Shown here piece by piece: positions 25,136 to 34,420 of a DNA stretch of 64,000 nucleotides. A model generated the notes under the pieces. It was not told the DNA's origin. It saw only the letters and a list, made by a program, of their open reading frames with translations, and did no database searches. Both the position numbers and the translations under genes were made by a program. The number at the start of each line of letters is the position of its first letter. Position 1 is the stretch's first letter. Where the stretch lies: NCBI GenBank assembly GCA_002364085.1, contig DEXK01000011.1:267863-331862 (forward strand), read 5' to 3'. This DNA comes from Balneolaceae bacterium UBA3186. GTDB taxonomy: Bacteria; Bacteroidota; Rhodothermia; Balneolales; Balneolaceae.

Positions 25136-26210
25136 TTTCTGTATAATAGGTGCCGGATTAGCAGGTCTTTCTTTAGCCAAAGAGCTCAGTTCCTTATCAA
25201 ATACTAAGATTCTTGTTATCGACCCTTTAGGAATAGGTAAAGGAGCTTCCGGATCTCCAATCGGACTTGCTAACCCCGCTACAGGTCGGTATGCTACTAA
25301 ATCATGGAAAGCTGAAGAATCGCTTAATCTTCTGGAAGAGAACTTGGAAAAAGTCTCTTCATTCTCCACAGAAAAGATCTTCTCAAAAAGTGGAATAGTA
25401 AGACCGGCAATGGATTCAAAAATTGCCAAAAGAATGAAAGAAAATGTCGAAACTTCTGACTGGTCTGATGGTTCATGCAAGTGGCTTTCAGAAAAGGAAC
25501 TTCATAATAACTTTCCTGATTTGTTTTGTATTGATGGTGGAGTTTGGGTGCCCTCGGGAATGACTGTAGCAATTCCGAAATATTTAGACGCTTTAGCGAG
25601 TTATCTTAAAGTAAGTGGTGTAGATTTTATTGAAGGAATTAATTTTGATCTAAGGAAATCTAACAATGCCTGGTTTCTTGATCTTAAATCTACTAATGAA
25701 ATCGAAGCTAATCACATTGTTATTACAGCTGGTATCAAATCAACCAGATATGATTTTTGGAAAGATCTTCCCCTCCATCCTGTCAAAGGTCAGGTTGCAG
25801 TATTTAAAACAGAACAAAAATTTCCTTACCGTTCTGCTATTTCAGCTTTAGGATACTTTGCCGGAATCGATCCCTATACTTTTGTAGCTGGCAGTACCTA
25901 TGAGCATAAGTTTGCTAATGAAGAAACCGACCGAAAGGGACTTGCCTACATAGAAGATCGAATGCTTCGTGTAATGCCTCACATGGAAGGCAAATATAAG
26001 CTCATACAACAATGGGCCGGTGTACGAGCTTCAACTCCTGATCGAAAGCCTTTTGCAGGTGACCATCCTCATATAGAAGGTTGTTCTATTTTAGCAGGTT
26101 TAGGATCAAAAGGATTACTATACAGCAGTTTGCTAGCAAAAGAATTCGCTCATTATCTTTTAGAGGGAACTGCTATTTCTCCGGAAGTATCCCTGAATAG
26201 GTTTAATTAA
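25125..26210 (+). CDS. FAD-dependent oxidoreductase, DAO/MnmC C-domain-like
   Basis: A 361-residue flavoprotein. The dinucleotide-binding motif is F-C-I-I-G-A-G-L-A-G-L-S at residues 5-16, followed by G-K-G-A-S-G-S-P-I-G-L-A-N-P-A-T-G-R-Y. Later come H-P-V-K-G-Q-V-A, R-A-S-T-P-D-R-K-P-F-A-G and G-L-G-S-K-G-L-L-Y-S-S-L-L-A-K. These C-terminal motifs are close to those of the MnmC oxidase domain (tRNA cmnm5U to nm5U), but the methyltransferase half of MnmC is absent. It overlaps pncA by 11 bases. The amine substrate is unknown. Confidence 0.8.
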   Translation: MKYDFCIIGAGLAGLSLAKELSSLSNTKILVIDPLGIGKGASGSPIGLANPATGRYATKSWKAEESLNLLEENLEKVSSFSTEKIFSKSGIVRPAMDSKIAKRMKENVETSDWSDGSCKWLSEKELHNNFPDLFCIDGGVWVPSGMTVAIPKYLDALASYLKVSGVDFIEGINFDLRKSNNAWFLDLKSTNEIEANHIVITAGIKSTRYDFWKDLPLHPVKGQVAVFKTEQKFPYRSAISALGYFAGIDPYTFVAGSTYEHKFANEETDRKGLAYIEDRMLRVMPHMEGKYKLIQQWAGVRASTPDRKPFAGDHPHIEGCSILAGLGSKGLLYSSLLAKEFAHYLLEGTAISPEVSLNRFN

Positions 26211-26226
26211 ATTATCAGTGAAACAA

Positions 26227-26259
26227 AAAAGGCTCACCTTATAAAAAGATGAGCCTTTT
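26227..26259. terminator. Bidirectional terminator between convergent genes
   Basis: 10-bp perfect stem AAAAGGCTCA / TGAGCCTTTT with a 13-base loop; A- and T-runs on both sides let it work in both directions. It lies between the flavoprotein gene (ends 26210) and the convergent DUF5723-like gene (ends 26277). Confidence 0.88.
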
Positions 26260-26276
26260 AATTCTGTTAGTTTTTT

Positions 26277-27782
26277 TTAGAATCTCAGCACCAAACCACT
26301 AAAAGCTGCGGCAACTGATCCACCGTTTTCGGAGTCATTACCAACGATCGATAAACCTGCCGATAATTCTAAGAAATTAAGATCAATTCCTGCGCCTGCA
26401 GAATATACAGTTGAAGAATAACCACCTATTCTGGTACCAACTCTCAATGGAATCAGACCTAGTAGTCTATATTCCAATCCAAGATTTAGAGTACTTTTTT
26501 TGGAGTTATTTCCACTTTCATTAAATCCTATACCGTAATCAACTGAAGTAGTTAGTTTACCCATTGTAAGCGAAGCTCCAAAGTTATACATAGCTGGTAA
26601 TTCATATTCAACACCATCTATGTCTTCTGCATCGAAGTCACCGTAAACTTTGTTTTTGAGGCTATCTGCGAGATCATCGTAAAAGTCTCCCGGATCATCA
26701 TCATTTCCTGCACCTGTAAAATCAAATGTTCCGTTTGCAGTAAAAGATGTTGGATTCACATCGTAAGTTATTTTTCCAATATCAGTAACAGACATTGAAA
26801 CACGTAAGGTTTTCTTACTGCCAAAGAATCCATCGATAATAGGCACACCTGAAATATCCATTTCTAAGGTTGCTCCCATGTCTAAACCAAAACCGGAAGC
26901 GTTAACATTGGCATATTCCCCACTTAAATAATCACCAGCAGTTACGGAATTATCTTGCTCAAAAGCGGCCTCGAATTCCCTTAAATCTGCCGACACATTA
27001 CCAACAGTATTCAATCTATAATCAAAATTATGAATTATTCTGTTAGCATATTGACTATTCGTAGCTCTCTGAATCTCAATAGTTGAATTGAAATCTAAAG
27101 TAGAATTTTGAATACCAATAATGTACTTAGGCGCCACACCAGCATATAACTTTACATTTTTTGCAAACAGAAGGTTTGGCAGGCTTAGAACTTGGCGAGC
27201 ATAACCAACAGAAATTTCTGAGAATGCAACTGCTCCAAAACTAAAATTGAAAGGAGTGACATTATCTAATTCTTGAGGGTCTAAACCATAAACACCTATC
27301 TCAGCAAATCCCCTGTTTATAGTAAACTTTTCAGTTACTCTAACTCTGGTAGCTAAACTAAATGCAGATTTATTACCTCGGTTTGAAAACCCAAAAGGAA
27401 CAATATTAAATGTTGCAGATTGGCTTTTGGTAAGTTCAGAGTTGGTGCCTCCGAAAAGATCTGTTAGAAATCCTTCGGCAACTTCTCCTTCAAGTGTAAG
27501 ACCTTGAGTTAAATATTGATCGTAAACATCAAGATTAATTAAGGTACCTCCTGCTCTGAATCCAATTCCTCCAACTATCCCCAAACTTCTTTTAGGTCTA
27601 TTTTTGGTAGAGTTGATCATCAAGTTTGCAGGATTAATGAAGTTTGCATGGTATCCATCTACATATGCGGTTCCACCACCACCCATTGAAAGGCTTCTGG
27701 AGTCATAATGTCTTGACTGACTTAGTACTTCAAAAGAAGTAGCTAAAAGAACTAATAAACTAATTGATAAAACTTTTTTCAT
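26277..27782 (-). CDS. DUF5723-like outer-membrane protein
   Basis: A 501-residue protein with a signal peptide (cleavage after V-L-S-Q). The mature N-terminus reads S-R-S-L-S-M-G-G-G-G-T-A-Y-V-D-G-Y-H-A-N-F-I-N-P-A-N-L, the start typical of DUF5723/PorV-like beta barrels of Bacteroidota. Many alternating hydrophobic strands follow, ending in an aromatic C-terminus (G-L-V-L-R-F), as outer-membrane barrels do. It directly follows the giant lipoprotein gene (11-base gap), so both are likely expressed together. Function unknown. Confidence 0.75.
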   Translation of the reverse strand: MKKVLSISLLVLLATSFEVLSQSRHYDSRSLSMGGGGTAYVDGYHANFINPANLMINSTKNRPKRSLGIVGGIGFRAGGTLINLDVYDQYLTQGLTLEGEVAEGFLTDLFGGTNSELTKSQSATFNIVPFGFSNRGNKSAFSLATRVRVTEKFTINRGFAEIGVYGLDPQELDNVTPFNFSFGAVAFSEISVGYARQVLSLPNLLFAKNVKLYAGVAPKYIIGIQNSTLDFNSTIEIQRATNSQYANRIIHNFDYRLNTVGNVSADLREFEAAFEQDNSVTAGDYLSGEYANVNASGFGLDMGATLEMDISGVPIIDGFFGSKKTLRVSMSVTDIGKITYDVNPTSFTANGTFDFTGAGNDDDPGDFYDDLADSLKNKVYGDFDAEDIDGVEYELPAMYNFGASLTMGKLTTSVDYGIGFNESGNNSKKSTLNLGLEYRLLGLIPLRVGTRIGGYSSTVYSAGAGIDLNFLELSAGLSIVGNDSENGGSVAAAFSGLVLRF

Positions 27783-27793
27783 TTTGCTATCCC

Positions 27794-30049
27794 TTATTTG
27801 CCGCCAATTTTATTTTCAATTTTTATCCTAGCTCCTAAACTTAACCTGAACGAATCGCTGGCTCTAAGTTTAACAGCTTTATTTTCGGATGACCGTAGGT
27901 TTATTGAAAACTCCACTAAATTCACAGTGTCTAGCATTTCTAACTGAGCTTCAGTTAAACGAGCAGTGAATGTGTTGTTTTCTTGTCCTCCGGTAGCAAA
28001 TCCAGTAACATCATCAACCGGGGATGCAACAAGCCTCAGTTCATTTCCGGGATTAGGGAGTGCAAAAATTTCAGTATTAGTAGTACTATCTCTAAAGGAT
28101 AGGAAAATATTCAATCCCATAGGCAGGTTGTTCGTGTACAAGATGAACAACTGTCCTTCGGTAACTTCAGTTTCGTCTCCAAGATCTACAGAGAAATCCA
28201 GAGAGTCTGTAAAGTTAGCAGGAGCTCCTACTTCTGTTCTGAAAGCAAGAGGAAGATCAACATTAAGCATTGGGTTGAATTCCAAAGGAGTAGTAATGAA
28301 AGCTTCATTTTCATTTTCATTAACAACAGCTTTTCCTATAAATCTAATATCAGTTGGCAAGTTATTAAGGAAATCATCAACATTTGTGGTGTTAATGTTA
28401 AAAGAAATCTGGCAAGTGTTATTTTGGCAATCACTTACATTATCAATAGAAAATTTGATTAATTGTTCAGGTTGCAACTGAACACCATTTGCAACCAAAC
28501 CTGAAATTGGGTCGCCTGCGCTAACTTCATTTACGCTACCCGCTTTACCGGATAAATAAACTTCATTTCCATCGCCATCTACTCCAACCATTGCAGCGTA
28601 GATTGTTGTTTCAATACCAATATTAGAGTTGTAGTTGATATTGATAACAGGCTCAGTAAACTTGAAGCCATCAATTTTATCAGAAAACTCATCAAGACCA
28701 TCAATACTTGTGATTTCAGCTTCAGTTTCATTGAAAACATCCAACACTTCTGAACCAGTATCATTTGACAGGTCGTTATCTCCCAACAATACTGTTTGGG
28801 CAAGTACAATACCTGATGCAGATTTAATTGTTAAACCTGATATATCAACTGTTGCAGTAATTTCATCTGTTTCACTAATTGTTACTGCTCCGGCATTAGG
28901 TCCTGTTTGTGTATTCTCTGTAGAAGCAACAATGTTATAAGTTACTTCATTGTTGTTTGCAAAGATTCTATAGTCAGCAAGATCAATATTTACATCAGTT
29001 GCTGTTGTATTTGCAGGAAGAGTTGGGAAACTAATTACCAAACTATCTTCAACACCATAATCATCGTTTCTGATTCCCGGGAAAGAAATTTGCAGTGTTT
29101 CAATTCCAATTCCCATATTGTTTGCCATATTGGTAATTGAAATCTGGCCTGCACTCAATTCTACATAATGGGCAGGATCAGTAAAACGGAATTCTGTATC
29201 ACTAAAAGTTGAAGTGCTAGTTGTGCTAAAATCCTGAGATTCAATATTTGCAGTTACAGAGGAAGCAAAAAGATTCGACCCTGCAGCAGAATTAATAATC
29301 AAGTCTCCATCGCTTGCCGGGTAATTGAAATTATCCCAAGTGATAACAACATCTACAGTAATATTATTTAACTCATCACCATCAGAAAACGTAATGCTCG
29401 CTGTTTCAGAAGCACCGTTACTGAGATTATTAAAAGTAGCTACTGAACCAACCTGAACTCCGGAAGAAAGCAATGTAATTTCCAAAGTCTGAATATCAAA
29501 CCCAAGCTCGTTGGTAACTCCAATATCAAGAGATCCATTTTTGATAGTAGCGCTTGTAAAGAAATCTGAGCTGGCACCGATGTCAATGTTAACCGGAGTT
29601 GCTGAGTTATCTCCCGATGGAACAGGTGTACCTGCCGGCGGAGTAGCTCCACCTGAGATTTCAGCAAAGTTAGTAGAACCCAGATCACTACCACCGGATG
29701 AAAAACTTCCAATTTCAATTTCTCCGATCGCAGAATTAAAGGAAGTATTACTTCCATCAATTTCCGGAATTGCATCATCAAGATCGCCAAAATCAAACTC
29801 TTCATCAGCAGTGATTGAGATCACCCCATTTGAAGGATCAACAACAAATAAAGAATCTAAATCTTCACTTGTTGTGTCAATTAAAGCCCCTGTACTATCG
29901 CCTAAAAAAACATAGGTCTTATTATTTATGATTGGTATCTCAACAGTATGTGCTGTTGTAAAGTCTGGTTTGTCGGGTACGCTCAGGTCACACGAAGCAA
30001 TAACGCTGGTAATAATAAGCGCTATCCCGAAAAGTTTGATTTTAGCCAT
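27794..30049 (-). CDS. Large beta-rich surface lipoprotein
   Basis: A 751-residue protein with a lipoprotein signal ending S-V-I-A-S-C (Cys 20) followed by D-L-S-V-P-D-K-P. The mature chain is rich in Thr, Ser, Asp, Asn and Gly and very poor in Lys and Arg in the first half, with several repeated motifs of the type (S/D)-x-x-I-N-x-G-x-(L/I)-x-I-x-(V/I)-x-N. This suggests a string of beta-sandwich modules. One Cys pair (C-Q-N-N-T-C) is seen near residue 540. It is upstream of, and probably co-transcribed with, the DUF5723-like gene; a surface complex of the two is inferred. Confidence 0.7.
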   Translation of the reverse strand: MAKIKLFGIALIITSVIASCDLSVPDKPDFTTAHTVEIPIINNKTYVFLGDSTGALIDTTSEDLDSLFVVDPSNGVISITADEEFDFGDLDDAIPEIDGSNTSFNSAIGEIEIGSFSSGGSDLGSTNFAEISGGATPPAGTPVPSGDNSATPVNIDIGASSDFFTSATIKNGSLDIGVTNELGFDIQTLEITLLSSGVQVGSVATFNNLSNGASETASITFSDGDELNNITVDVVITWDNFNYPASDGDLIINSAAGSNLFASSVTANIESQDFSTTSTSTFSDTEFRFTDPAHYVELSAGQISITNMANNMGIGIETLQISFPGIRNDDYGVEDSLVISFPTLPANTTATDVNIDLADYRIFANNNEVTYNIVASTENTQTGPNAGAVTISETDEITATVDISGLTIKSASGIVLAQTVLLGDNDLSNDTGSEVLDVFNETEAEITSIDGLDEFSDKIDGFKFTEPVININYNSNIGIETTIYAAMVGVDGDGNEVYLSGKAGSVNEVSAGDPISGLVANGVQLQPEQLIKFSIDNVSDCQNNTCQISFNINTTNVDDFLNNLPTDIRFIGKAVVNENENEAFITTPLEFNPMLNVDLPLAFRTEVGAPANFTDSLDFSVDLGDETEVTEGQLFILYTNNLPMGLNIFLSFRDSTTNTEIFALPNPGNELRLVASPVDDVTGFATGGQENNTFTARLTEAQLEMLDTVNLVEFSINLRSSENKAVKLRASDSFRLSLGARIKIENKIGGK

Positions 30050-30394
30050 CTATATGATTTTATTTATATTTACTGTCTCTTCTCTGTACACAAACAGAAA
30101 AAAATTATACGGACATTTTGTGGTAAACACATTAAGAATATAAAATAATTAAAACACCACCTATTTCGGCATAAAAGTATTTAATTAGAATTCTATCAGT
30201 TTAATATCAAATACCCAATAAATTTATCTATGAATATGTGTTTTTTATTCGACCTTTTCTATGAGAACAGATACCCAATCATATAGGCACTAGTACCTAT
30301 AAACTATATTTAAAAATACTCTAGTAGTTATGAATTAGCTTAGATCGTAAGGAGCGCTTCTGCAAGACACTTTTGCAAAGAAAAATTGTTTATG
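30050..30394. other. 345-base intergenic region, AT-rich
   Basis: Divergence zone upstream of the giant lipoprotein gene and downstream of tRNA-Ser. No gene was found. It holds a near-perfect 18-base palindrome ATAGGCACTAGTACCTAT at 30283-30300, a possible operator, and TGCAAGACACTTTTGCA at 30361-30377, a short inverted repeat. No promoter consensus can be assigned with confidence. Confidence 0.4.
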
Positions 30395-30482
30395 CGGAGA
30401 GGGAGGGATTCGAACCCTCGGTACCCTTGTGAGGCACACACGCTTTCCAGGCGAGCCCGTTCGACCGCTCCGGCACCTCTCC
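30395..30482 (-). tRNA. tRNA-Ser (anticodon GGA)
   Basis: 88 nucleotides. Acceptor stem GGAGAGG pairs with CCTCTCC, the discriminator is G, and the T arm has GGTTCGAATC. The anticodon loop CTGGAAA has anticodon GGA (Ser codons UCC/UCU). A long variable arm, GTGTGCCTCACAAGGGTACC, is typical of class II tRNA-Ser. The genome does not encode the final CCA here (GCA follows the acceptor). Confidence 0.95.
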
Positions 30483-30538
30483 GTTTAACAATAAGAATGG
30501 GCGTCAATGATAGAGTTATTCTGAACGTATATCAATAA

Positions 30539-31219
30539 CTAAAATCCAAAAGAGAAAACTTGTGTGGTATAAGCTTTAACCGGCTTTCCATTGTCTCTGG
30601 CAGGATTAAAGCGCCACTTTTTTGCTGCAGTGAGTGAGGCTTCCATAATTCCGTACCCGATTTCCTGTACAACTTCATAATTCTGAGCATTAGAATCATA
30701 CTTTCGCATGCTTGAAATAAATATATCTTCCACCAATCCCTTTTTATCAACAAGGAAGGTGACATAGATTTCGGCAATTACTTTCGCTTTTCTGGCTTCT
30801 TCAGGTGTTACAGGTTCTATAATTTTAAGTGGGGTTGGAGGTCTCTGCGGGCTTGCAACGGCATCATCAGAGTCTCCAGTTTGCCCGATCTCACCCTCTC
30901 CTATTTTTTCCAAAGAGAGCATATCTTCAAAATCCAACGTCAAGATCTCATCTTCTATTACTTCATCGGTTGGTACAGGAATCGGAACCTGAGGCTTTGG
31001 TGGACTGGCAGGAGCAGTTTCCTGTTTTGTAGCAATAGACTGTTCTATAAAAATTTCCTGGTTCGGTTCAATATATACTTGTGATGTCGAAGTGTGTTGA
31101 ATTTTGGGCCACAGTTTAAAAACGGAGAGCATTATTAGAAGAGAAATAGTTAAGCTCAACATAAACCTGTGTCGGTAATGCCATTGCTTGTACAATTTAT
31201 CGAGATCGAAAAAATTCAA
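30539..31219 (-). CDS. tonB: TonB family energy transducer
   Basis: A 226-residue protein. A short cytoplasmic N-terminus precedes one transmembrane helix (about 19-37). A Pro-rich periplasmic linker (A-S-P-P-K-P-Q-V-P-I-P-V-P) and acidic stretch lead to a C-terminal TonB domain: I-Y-V-T-F-L-V-D-K-K-G-L-V-E-D, then A-A-K-K-W-R-F-N-P-A-R-D-N-G-K-P-V. It couples inner-membrane energy to outer-membrane transporters. No exbB/exbD is adjacent. The start overlaps the plsC stop by four bases, so it is part of the murQ-plsC-tonB transcript. Confidence 0.88.
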   Translation of the reverse strand: MNFFDLDKLYKQWHYRHRFMLSLTISLLIMLSVFKLWPKIQHTSTSQVYIEPNQEIFIEQSIATKQETAPASPPKPQVPIPVPTDEVIEDEILTLDFEDMLSLEKIGEGEIGQTGDSDDAVASPQRPPTPLKIIEPVTPEEARKAKVIAEIYVTFLVDKKGLVEDIFISSMRKYDSNAQNYEVVQEIGYGIMEASLTAAKKWRFNPARDNGKPVKAYTTQVFSFGF

Positions 31220-31965
31220 TTAGCTCTGATTCGTTTCAGTTCTTCATCTATTAACTGATAAGCGTGATCTTTTAATGTGTTAATATCCTTAAATTCCGAG
31301 GTCAGGATCGGATCTAAAATAGAAATAGAAAAATTTACATTTGGTTCCACAATTTTTGATCCGGATTTCATAGCTAAGTGTCCTCCATCCAGAACCATTG
31401 GCTGCACATTAAACCCATATTCGTGAGCAAGCAAAAAGGCTCCGTTCTTAAATCGCTTCAGATCGCCGTCAAGAGTTCTGGTGCCTTCCGGGAATATCAT
31501 AACAGGAATTTTATCCCTCAAAGGCTGTACCAGGTTATCAAGCCGTTTCAAAGCAGATTTACTTTTCCTGTTAATAGTTAAGTGACCTGTAAGCCAAACC
31601 AACCAACCCATTACCGGAATTAAAGCGAGACTTCTTTTAGAAACCCATTTCATTTGCCAAGGCAAGTGATATGCTAGCGCCATATCCAGAAAACTTTGAT
31701 GATTTGCGACGAATACCGTAGGCACATCAGGATCAAACTTTTCAATGCCTTCAATTTTTATATCCCATTTGGGACTGGCTTTCATCATTAATCTGGCCAT
31801 TATTGACAATACCTTATTTGGCACTTTTCTATACGGATCAAACGGAAATGTTAGTAAAAATATAACCGAGATCAGTATAAAAAAGATCAGAAATAAGACT
31901 GAAAAATAAAGCCAGAGAAATACGCTGAATAATGCCTTCATTATTCTAAATATCTTTAATTGCAT
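31216..31965 (-). CDS. plsC: 1-acyl-sn-glycerol-3-phosphate acyltransferase
   Basis: A 249-residue (or 241 from ATG 31941, which begins directly with the membrane helix and avoids overlap with murQ) membrane-associated enzyme. An N-terminal hydrophobic segment (about 13-40) is followed by the acyltransferase motifs N-H-Q-S-F-L-D (HX4D), G-x-L-T-I-N-R, F-P-E-G-T-R-T and the V-x-P-M-V-L-D region. It acylates lysophosphatidate to phosphatidate in phospholipid synthesis. It is flanked in the same transcript by murQ and tonB. Confidence 0.9.
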   Translation of the reverse strand: MQLKIFRIMKALFSVFLWLYFSVLFLIFFILISVIFLLTFPFDPYRKVPNKVLSIMARLMMKASPKWDIKIEGIEKFDPDVPTVFVANHQSFLDMALAYHLPWQMKWVSKRSLALIPVMGWLVWLTGHLTINRKSKSALKRLDNLVQPLRDKIPVMIFPEGTRTLDGDLKRFKNGAFLLAHEYGFNVQPMVLDGGHLAMKSGSKIVEPNVNFSISILDPILTSEFKDINTLKDHAYQLIDEELKRIRAN

Positions 31966-32866
31966 TCCTTATAAAGCCGTTGTGCTTATTCAAAAGCGCT
32001 TGGGCTTGTTCTTTCTCAACCTTTGCCAGAGCCATTACTATAGCCGTTTTAACATGATTATCAGCTCTTTTTAAATATTCAGTAGCTTCGTCATAATTTA
32101 AGTCGGTAAAGATCATAATGATTCTTTTGGCTCGTTCAACCAGTTTCTTATTTGTTAACTGAAGATCTACCATCACATTTTCGAATACTTTACCCTGCCT
32201 GATCATTGCTCCCGTTGTTAGCATATTCAGAACCATCTTTTGAGCTGTACCGCTTTTCATTCTGGTGCTTCCCATTACAACTTCAGGTCCGACAGGTACA
32301 TCGATTATAAAATCAGCTTCTACGTCTATCTGTTCTTTAGGCACTGTACTTACAAGTATAGTTTTGCACCCTCTTTTTTTTGCTTCATTTATAGCACCAA
32401 CCACATAAGGTGTTCTTCCACTGGCGGCCAATCCACAAACAACATCAGGAGGAAACACTTCAATATCTTTGATATCTTCAGCGCCATTTTCTTCAAAATC
32501 TTCGGCTCCTTCTTTAGCTACATACATAGCATCCTTTCCACCGGCAATAAACCCCTGCACAAGTTCAGGATCAGATCCAAAAGTAGGCGGACATTCTGAG
32601 GCATCAACAACTCCCAGTCTACCGCTTGTTCCTGCTCCAAAGTAAAGTAATCTACCGCCCAGATTGAAGCTTTCACTGATCATCTCGATTGCTGCTGCAA
32701 TAACTTCTGACCTTTCTGATACAAGTTTTGCTACTTTTTGATCTTCCTCATTAATTATACGAACAATTTCTTCAGGTGAAGCAACATCGATCCTCATGCT
32801 TGCTTCGTTTCTTTGTTCAGTTGCCAGGTTTTTTATTTTTTCAAATAGAGTTTGTTCTTCAGTCAT
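31946..32866 (-). CDS. murQ: N-acetylmuramic acid 6-phosphate etherase
   Basis: 306 residues from ATG 32866 (an in-frame ATG at 32896 would overlap accC; the shorter form has normal length). It has an SIS-fold sugar-phosphate domain: R-L-L-Y-F-G-A-G-T-S-G-R-L-G-V-V-D-A-S-E-C-P-P-T-F, I-A-G-G-K-D-A, G-L-A-A-S-G-R-T-P-Y-V and G-S-T-R-M-K-S-G-T-A-Q-K. It cleaves the lactyl ether of MurNAc-6-P to GlcNAc-6-P in cell-wall recycling. No MurNAc PTS or kinase (anmK) gene is in the window. It is 8 bases after accC. Confidence 0.95.
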   Translation of the reverse strand: MTEEQTLFEKIKNLATEQRNEASMRIDVASPEEIVRIINEEDQKVAKLVSERSEVIAAAIEMISESFNLGGRLLYFGAGTSGRLGVVDASECPPTFGSDPELVQGFIAGGKDAMYVAKEGAEDFEENGAEDIKDIEVFPPDVVCGLAASGRTPYVVGAINEAKKRGCKTILVSTVPKEQIDVEADFIIDVPVGPEVVMGSTRMKSGTAQKMVLNMLTTGAMIRQGKVFENVMVDLQLTNKKLVERAKRIIMIFTDLNYDEATEYLKRADNHVKTAIVMALAKVEKEQAQALLNKHNGFIRNAIKDI

Positions 32867-32874
32867 ATTATTTA

Positions 32875-34359
32875 TTATCTCCGGTTCAACCACCAATCAG
32901 AATTACGGTTTCCTGCAGATAAAACTTCTTCGGGTTCCGCAGTTTCCTTTTCTTTTAACAAAGTAGCAGCCAAAGCCAGAATGTTTTCATCAACCTTCTT
33001 TTTCAGGTTTTCAGGATTAAAATTATCTTTTACAAAATGTGTATCGTATTTCGCTTCTACAAAATCTTTGTGTTTCAATGTAAATTCACAGAATGGTATT
33101 GTTGTTTTACACCCTGCAATTTCATATTCGTCTAAAGCCCGAAGCATTTTACTAATCGCAGCTTTTCTGTCTTTACCATGTACTGTTAATTTCGAGATCA
33201 TTGGATCATAATTTATTGTGACCTCCTGTCCCTCTTCCACACCGGCATCTACTCGAATTCCATCTCCGGTAGGCGCTCTGTGTTTGTACAACATTCCGGT
33301 ACTTGGTAAAAAATTATCCTCAGGATCCTCTGCATAAATTCTGCACTCGATAGAGTGTCCGTTTATTTTAAGGTCATCTTGTGTAAAAGGAAGTTTCTTT
33401 CCTTCAGCTACTAAGATCTGAGTTGCCACCAGATCCACACCTGATATCATTTCGGTTACAGGATGTTCCACCTGAAGTCTGGTATTCATTTCCAAAAAAT
33501 AGAAATCCAGATGCTTGTCTACTAAAAATTCAATGGTTCCTGCACCGATATAATCACATCCCTTTGTAGCTTTTATTGCAGCTTCAGCCATTTTTTCTCT
33601 CAGTTCCGGAGTAAGTAATGCACACGGAGCTTCTTCAATAACTTTTTGGTGGCGTCTTTGAATTGAGCACTCTCTGTCAAAAACGTGCACTACATTTCCG
33701 TGGGTATCTGCCACAACCTGAAATTCCACATGGCGAGGTTCCTCGAGATATTTTTCAATGTAAATTCTGTCGTCGCCAAATGCATTCTTTGCTTCCGATT
33801 TAGCCGCTTTAATACTGCTTTCGAATTCATCCTTTTTATGAACAATTCTCATCCCCTTACCACCACCGCCAGCAGCAGCTTTCACCAATATTGGATAACC
33901 GATCTCATCAGCGATCGTAGATGCTTCTTCCAGATCTTTTAGCTCAGACTTTAATCCAGGTGGAGTTGGAATACCGAGCTTTGTAACCAATTCTCGTGCA
34001 GCCGTTTTATCACCCATTACTGTAATTGCATGAGGTTTGGGTCCAATAAATATAATCCCTTCTTTCTCACAGCGTTCTGCAAAAGCAGCATTTTCACTTA
34101 AAAACCCATAACCGGGATGAACGGCATCAGCTCCTGTTCTCTTAACAGCGTCAATGATCTTATCCATAACAAGATAGCTTTCTGAAGAAGCCGCCTCTCC
34201 TATAAATACAGATTCATCAGCATGCATTACATGTGGTGAAGCAGCATCAGGACGAGAATATACCGCAACAGTTTTAATTCCTAGTTCTTTACACGAATGA
34301 ATTACTCGAAGAGCAATTTCACCTCTATTGGCGATAAGTACTTTCTTTATATCTGGCAT
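32875..34359 (-). CDS. accC: Biotin carboxylase subunit (acetyl-/acyl-CoA carboxylase)
   Basis: A 494-residue ATP-grasp enzyme that carboxylates biotin. N-terminal I-A-N-R-G-E-I-A-L-R-V-I, H-P-G-Y-G-F-L-S-E-N, the ATP loop A-A-A-G-G-G-G-K-G-M-R, E-C-S-I-Q-R-R-H-Q-K and E-M-N-T-R-L-Q-V-E-H are all visible. The C-terminus carries about 40 extra residues after the usual AccC end (A-T-L-L-K-E-K-E-T and N-R-R). There is no biotin carboxyl-carrier domain here, so AccB or a carboxyltransferase is encoded elsewhere. Use with acetyl- or propionyl-CoA cannot be decided. Confidence 0.92.
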   Translation of the reverse strand: MPDIKKVLIANRGEIALRVIHSCKELGIKTVAVYSRPDAASPHVMHADESVFIGEAASSESYLVMDKIIDAVKRTGADAVHPGYGFLSENAAFAERCEKEGIIFIGPKPHAITVMGDKTAARELVTKLGIPTPPGLKSELKDLEEASTIADEIGYPILVKAAAGGGGKGMRIVHKKDEFESSIKAAKSEAKNAFGDDRIYIEKYLEEPRHVEFQVVADTHGNVVHVFDRECSIQRRHQKVIEEAPCALLTPELREKMAEAAIKATKGCDYIGAGTIEFLVDKHLDFYFLEMNTRLQVEHPVTEMISGVDLVATQILVAEGKKLPFTQDDLKINGHSIECRIYAEDPEDNFLPSTGMLYKHRAPTGDGIRVDAGVEEGQEVTINYDPMISKLTVHGKDRKAAISKMLRALDEYEIAGCKTTIPFCEFTLKHKDFVEAKYDTHFVKDNFNPENLKKKVDENILALAATLLKEKETAEPEEVLSAGNRNSDWWLNRR

Positions 34360-34420
34360 TTAAAAACGGTTTTTTATTTAAGGAATAATACCGCTTTACT
34401 AAGAGATTCTCCAAGTGGAT

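Noticed and set aside
27966..29915. Open frames opposite the giant lipoprotein gene
   Set aside because: The repetitive, stop-poor composition of the lipoprotein gene creates long antisense frames; they have no starts or motifs of real genes.
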